DNA from: CAYXLI01 sp964464925
GTDB taxonomy: Bacteria > Acidobacteriota > Terriglobia > Bryobacterales > Bryobacteraceae
Direction of reading: 5' to 3'
Assembly (NCBI GenBank): GCA_964464925.1
Contig: CAYXLI010000012.1
Location: 62,001-126,000, forward strand
DNA: 64,000 nt
This document shows, in pieces, positions 60,802 to 64,000 of the stretch (its first letter is position 1; every line of letters starts with the position of its first letter). The notes under the pieces are model-generated. The model was not told the DNA's origin. It did no database searches and worked only from the letters and a program-made list of their open reading frames with translations. The translations under genes and the position numbers were made by a program.

Positions 60802-61784
60802 TGCGCCAAAGCTGGATGCCGCTTCTGATCGAACTGCCAGGCGCTTTCGACAATCTCGCGCAGGCCGGTGTACTTCGGTTTCCAGCCGAGCGTCTTTTGG
60901 AGCTTGTCGGAATTTGCTACCAACTCTGGAGGATCGCCGGCCCGCCGGGCACCGAGGACGAAGGGCACCTTCTGGCCCGTAACGGCCTCTACCGCCTGCA
61001 GAACCTCGCGTACTGAGCGGCCGGTACCTGTCCCGACATTGAACTGGTTTGTCGCTCCGCCCTTCAGCAGATATTCGACGGCGACGATGTGAGCTTCAGC
61101 CAGATCGAGCACGTGAATGTAGTCACGAATGCAAGTGCCGTCCGCCGTCGGGTAGTCGTCGCCAAAGATCGTGACTGGATTACCCGTACGAACGGCCCGG
61201 AGGACGAGGGGAATCAGGTGCGTCTCGGGCTCATGCTCTTCACCGAGGCCAGCCTCGGGAATGCATCCACAAGCATTGAAATAGCGCAGACACACGCTCC
61301 GGAAACCCCGGTAGCGGTCCAACCAGCCGAGGATCTTCTCGATCATCACCTTTGACTCGCCGTAGGGGTTTACGGGAGCCAACGGAGAGCTCTCGAGAAT
61401 TGGCACCCTTTCGGGCTCACCATAAACGGCGGCGGTTGACGAAAAGACCAGTCTGCTAATCCCAGTCTTTTGCAACGCCGTGAGCAGAGAGATGGTGCCA
61501 CTCACGTTATTTGCGAAGTAAAGTTCGGGGTCTTTCGTGGATTCGCCCACCGCGATATAAGCGGCAAAGTGGATCACGGCATCAAAGCCTGCTCCGGAGA
61601 GTACTCGCGTCAGGCCCTCGGTATCGGAAAGCGTGATCTTGTGGAATTTCTTTCCTTCGACGTTGTGCTCGTGGCCGCGCGACAGGTCATCTATGATGGT
61701 GACGTCGTAGCCGCGCTGTTCCAGCAGGTAAACGGTGTGCGAGCCAATGTAACCTGCTCCACCCGTGACGAGAATCTTCGGCAT
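60798..61784 (-). CDS. galE: UDP-glucose 4-epimerase
   Basis: A 328-residue short-chain dehydrogenase-type enzyme interconverting UDP-glucose and UDP-galactose. NAD site VTGGAGYIGSH at the start, DDLSRGHEHN, FAAYIAVGES, catalytic Ser in FSSTAAVYGEP and YxxxK in NPYGESKVMIE, then RYFNACGCIPE, GTCIRDYIHVLDLAEAH and ARRAGDPPELVAN. The frame has the length of bacterial GalE. Confidence 0.95.
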   Translation of the reverse strand: MPKILVTGGAGYIGSHTVYLLEQRGYDVTIIDDLSRGHEHNVEGKKFHKITLSDTEGLTRVLSGAGFDAVIHFAAYIAVGESTKDPELYFANNVSGTISLLTALQKTGISRLVFSSTAAVYGEPERVPILESSPLAPVNPYGESKVMIEKILGWLDRYRGFRSVCLRYFNACGCIPEAGLGEEHEPETHLIPLVLRAVRTGNPVTIFGDDYPTADGTCIRDYIHVLDLAEAHIVAVEYLLKGGATNQFNVGTGTGRSVREVLQAVEAVTGQKVPFVLGARRAGDPPELVANSDKLQKTLGWKPKYTGLREIVESAWQFDQKRHPALAH

Positions 61785-61850
61785 GTTTCAACGGTTAGAG
61801 AAGATTATCTCACCTACCGTTTCAGCCCCTTTCAACGGCTGAGTAGCCCG

Positions 61851-61866
61851 TTGCAAACGTTTGCGA
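61851..61866. promoter_or_regulatory. LacI/PurR-family operator-like palindrome
   Basis: TTGCAAACGTTTGCGA contains the 12-base perfect palindrome GCAAACGTTTGC (61853-61864) with the central CG step of LacI-family operators. It lies in the 209-base region between galE and the Tat-exported isomerase-like gene. The regulator gene is not in the window. Confidence 0.45.
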
Positions 61867-61993
61867 GGATTGTTTACGATATTTGTGCGGATGTCGACGG
61901 AGCCGGCTGTTCTCGGAACGCACCACACCTCCGCGTCATGTGATAAAACTCAGTTGGCGGAATTTCTTGGTCTGCCACTACTAAGGAGAAGCA

Positions 61994-62830
61994 ATGTTGA
62001 ACAAGATTTCTCGCCGCGGGTTTGTGAGCGGATCGGTTGCAGCCGCCGGGTTGCCATTCGCCGGAACCTTTCCCGCCCTGGCAGCCGCAACCGGTGGGAT
62101 CCCAGTCGGTGTGGCTACCTATTCTCTCCGCAAGCTTTCACGCCCTCAAGCGATCGAGATCCTGAAGAAGCTGAATGCAAAAGAGATCAGCATCAAGGAA
62201 TTTCACCTTCGGTACAACGAAACTCCGGAGCAGATCGCGGCCGGAGCAAAGGAATTCCGCGACGCCGGGTTTACGGTACTCAGCGGCGGGAATATCGATC
62301 TGAAGAAGCCTGCGGAAAACAAGAAGATGTTTGAGTATGCCAAGGTCGCAGGGATGCCGATGATTGTGTGCGCGCCTTCGCACGCAACGCTGGAAGAAGT
62401 AGAGAAGCTCGTTAAGGAATACAACATCAAGGCGGCTATCCACAATCACGGGCCGGAAGACAAGGAGTTTCCGACGCCGGACAGCGTGCTGAAAGCAATC
62501 GCCAAGATGGACTCGCGGATGGGCCTCTGCATGGACATCGGCCACACGACGCGGGCCGGCGTAGATCCGGTGGAGGCGGCGAAGGCCGCGGGCAACCGGC
62601 TGTTCGACATGCATATCAAAGACCTGGTGAAGCAGGGCGACAAGTGGCAGCAGGTGGCTGTGGGCGACGGCAACATCCCGTTCGTTGCCCTCTGCAAGCA
62701 ACTTCGCAAGCAGGGATACAAGGGCGCCATGATGCTGGAATACGAGATCAACGCGGAGGATCCGTATCCGGGTATGGAGCGTTCTCTATCCTACGCGCGT
62801 GGCGTGCTGGCCGGCTTGGCCGGAGCATAA
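61994..62830 (+). CDS. Tat-exported sugar phosphate isomerase/epimerase-like TIM-barrel protein
   Basis: A 278-residue protein of the xylose isomerase-like (AP endonuclease 2) superfamily. The N-terminus ISRRGFVSGSVAAAGLPFAG is a twin-arginine signal. The barrel has VGVATYSLRKL, KEISIKEFHL, MIVCAPSH, AIHNHGPED, MGLCMDIGHTTRAG with metal-binding Asp and His, FDMHIKDL and MMLEYEIN with Glu. The metal-binding residues are conserved, so an active sugar isomerase or epimerase outside the cytoplasm is likely. AAGGAG precedes the ATG. A LacI-type operator candidate lies 130 bases upstream. Confidence 0.9.
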   Translation: MLNKISRRGFVSGSVAAAGLPFAGTFPALAAATGGIPVGVATYSLRKLSRPQAIEILKKLNAKEISIKEFHLRYNETPEQIAAGAKEFRDAGFTVLSGGNIDLKKPAENKKMFEYAKVAGMPMIVCAPSHATLEEVEKLVKEYNIKAAIHNHGPEDKEFPTPDSVLKAIAKMDSRMGLCMDIGHTTRAGVDPVEAAKAAGNRLFDMHIKDLVKQGDKWQQVAVGDGNIPFVALCKQLRKQGYKGAMMLEYEINAEDPYPGMERSLSYARGVLAGLAGA

Positions 62831-62873
62831 TGTAACCGGCGGTGCATGGCCGCCGGTCATGCACCGCGAAATT

Positions 62874-63617
62874 TCAGACCAACTCTCCCCTTTGACCGGC
62901 GAAGTACACTTCACCCGCCGCAGTAACTCGTCCCCACTTTTCTCCGATTCGAACGCGAGCTTCGCCCTGCACGAACTTCTGTGCGTCATCGAATCGAGGG
63001 GAAATCGTGAACCCTCCTGTCCGATCGATATAGCCCCAGCGGCTCCGCCACTTCACCGGCGCGACTCCCTCGGCGAATTCCCCCGCATCCTCGTAGAGCG
63101 GAGTCACTACGAATTGGTCCAGCCGGTTGATGAAGCCCCATTTCACGCTGAACACGACGGCCGCAAGTCCTTCCGAGAAATTGCGAGCGTGTGAGAATTG
63201 CGGATGAATTTTATACATCCCACTGCCGTCAATGTACCCATGCAGATTGCCTTCCCGCACGCAGGCCATGCCCTCGGAAAACTGACTGGCTGAATCGAAC
63301 TTTGCCGGAATTACCAGCTTCCCCTCGCGATTTACATAGCCCCAACGCGTACCGAAGTTATAGGCGAACAACTCCTCAGGCTGTGAAGAGTCGGCCGTGT
63401 CGGCGGATCCGGCGGTGGCAACGCCGCGAAGCCGGTCGTACGCGTGGTTGATCTCTTTCAGCTTGCGTTCCGCCTTCTCGCGTAGACGGGCGGATTCGTG
63501 CGCGTAACGGTCCGGATGCCAGACCTTTACCAAATCGATGTAAGCCGTCTTGAGGTCCTCGGCGGTGGCACTGGGGTCCAGGTCGAGCACAGCATAGAGC
63601 TTCGGCAGGTCCTCCAT
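62874..63617 (-). CDS. J-domain protein with WG beta-repeats
   Basis: A protein of about 247 residues. Residues ~1-65 form a J-domain (LPKLYAVLDLDPSATAEDLK and the HPD in WHPDRYAHES), which should stimulate an Hsp70. From ~residue 85 to the end come about five WG repeats: RWGYVNREGKLVIP, LHGYIDGSGMYKIHP, KWGFINRLDQFVVTP, RWGYIDRTGGFTISP, KWGRVTAAGEVYF. WG repeats usually bind other proteins. The start at 63617 is one base after the stop of the glycosidase-like gene on the same strand. Confidence 0.88.
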   Translation of the reverse strand: MEDLPKLYAVLDLDPSATAEDLKTAYIDLVKVWHPDRYAHESARLREKAERKLKEINHAYDRLRGVATAGSADTADSSQPEELFAYNFGTRWGYVNREGKLVIPAKFDSASQFSEGMACVREGNLHGYIDGSGMYKIHPQFSHARNFSEGLAAVVFSVKWGFINRLDQFVVTPLYEDAGEFAEGVAPVKWRSRWGYIDRTGGFTISPRFDDAQKFVQGEARVRIGEKWGRVTAAGEVYFAGQRGELV

Positions 63618-63618
63618 G

Positions 63619-64000
63619 CTAGCGGGCAACCAGCAGACGAGCCGACCGCGCCGGCATGTCCAACTGCAGATCAGACATCCTGGAACCGAGATCTTCACCG
63701 GTCCAGAAATCGGAGAAAGACGCGCCTCGCTTCAGCGGCACAGAAATCTTCTTGGGAGAGTCGGTCCAGTTGAAAACGGCAAGCATGCGGTCCTCAATCC
63801 AACCAGCCTCCAGAGATTCGTCCATGAAACGGGCGGCCTTCGCAGGAGGCGGCAACATCTTCTTCAAAAGCGCGAGACGGTCGTCCGGGATTGTCGCGAG
63901 ATCGTCACCCGATAGCACCATGCCGCCTGTGGCATATGTGGCCGTAGCGTGGAAGAGAAACTCGTTCAGCGGCAGGTCTCCTGCCAGTACAATCGCGTCC
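63619..64000 (-). CDS. Glycoside hydrolase-like protein (alpha-galactosidase type), C-terminal part
   Basis: The frame stays open to the right edge, so only about the last 126 residues are seen. AIVLAGDLPLNEF, ATATYATGGMVLSGDDLATI, DDRLALLKKMLPP and VFNWTDSPKKISVPL followed by FWTGEDLG fit the end of the catalytic barrel and the C-terminal beta domain of alpha-galactosidase/melibiase-like enzymes. The active site lies outside the window. It appears to be upstream of, and coupled to, the J-domain/WG gene. Confidence 0.7.
   Translation of the reverse strand, partial: DAIVLAGDLPLNEFLFHATATYATGGMVLSGDDLATIPDDRLALLKKMLPPPAKAARFMDESLEAGWIEDRMLAVFNWTDSPKKISVPLKRGASFSDFWTGEDLGSRMSDLQLDMPARSARLLVAR

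Overview
The window reads like the chromosome of a GC-rich (about 60%) member of the Acidobacteriota, close to the Solibacter/Bryobacter group. The evidence is the protein families present: two VWFA-domain proteins of the acidobacterial type, an Oar-like TonB-dependent receptor with a carboxypeptidase-regulatory N-terminus, two separate pairs of DUF1501/DUF1552 and planctomycete-type cytochrome proteins (DUF1549/1553 and DUF1592 families), a ThuA protein, Tat-exported sugar isomerase-like protein, and a CUAEP-tail radical SAM protein. No phage, integron, CRISPR array or rRNA is visible. Genes are packed tightly, with many 1-4 nt overlaps, and no gene-free stretch exceeds about 210 bases. The species assignment is an inference from gene content.

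Layout. 1-4.7 kb: end of a phosphoesterase, a small exported protein, a large LGFP-repeat protein with a C-terminal HExxH motif, and a protein of a recurrent unknown family. 4.7-8.9 kb: an orphan modA that overlaps the dnaK promoter, then a dnaK-dnaJ-hspR heat-shock operon. 8.9-11 kb: a lipoprotein and a TPR protein. 11.1-15.5 kb: a sugar ABC transporter (ATPase, permease, permease fused to binding protein) closed by a bidirectional terminator. 15.5-18.8 kb: HU, recA with a striking leader RNA, and a REP-associated transposase (RAYT) bounded by inverted repeats. 18.9-25.9 kb: TonB-dependent receptor, dcd with tRNA-Ala(CGC), phosphoketolase. 25.9-32.9 kb: a run of same-strand genes: ECF sigma, anti-sigma, rsmA, gltX, carbamoyltransferase, ThuA, metallo-beta-lactamase fold. 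32.9-40.2 kb: mandelate racemase homologue, a radical SAM selenoprotein, DUF1552 and DUF1592 proteins, ATP-grasp, VOC, MATE. 41.8-46.6 kb: a minus-strand operon MBOAT, SGNH hydrolase, acyl carrier protein, KAS III with Ser in place of Cys, and cupin, which looks like a dedicated surface O-acylation system. 46.6-49.8 kb: kdsB-pyrG-kdsA for CMP-Kdo. 49.8-56.6 kb: VWFA proteins, a secreted HExxH protein, a type IV pilin-like protein, and a DUF1549/DUF1501 pair. 56.6-64 kb: TrmJ-like methyltransferase, DUF2238, speA, galE, Tat sugar isomerase-like protein, and a glycosidase followed by a J-domain/WG-repeat protein.

The strongest single observation is at 35282: the radical SAM gene ends in an in-frame TGA preceded by TGT and followed by codons for A-E-P, giving a C-U-A-E-P tail, and the bases just after the TGA fold into a bacterial SECIS-like hairpin. 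The second is the Ser-type KAS III/ACP/MBOAT/SGNH operon. The third is the recA leader, in which one segment can pair either with an upstream segment or with the Shine-Dalgarno sequence.
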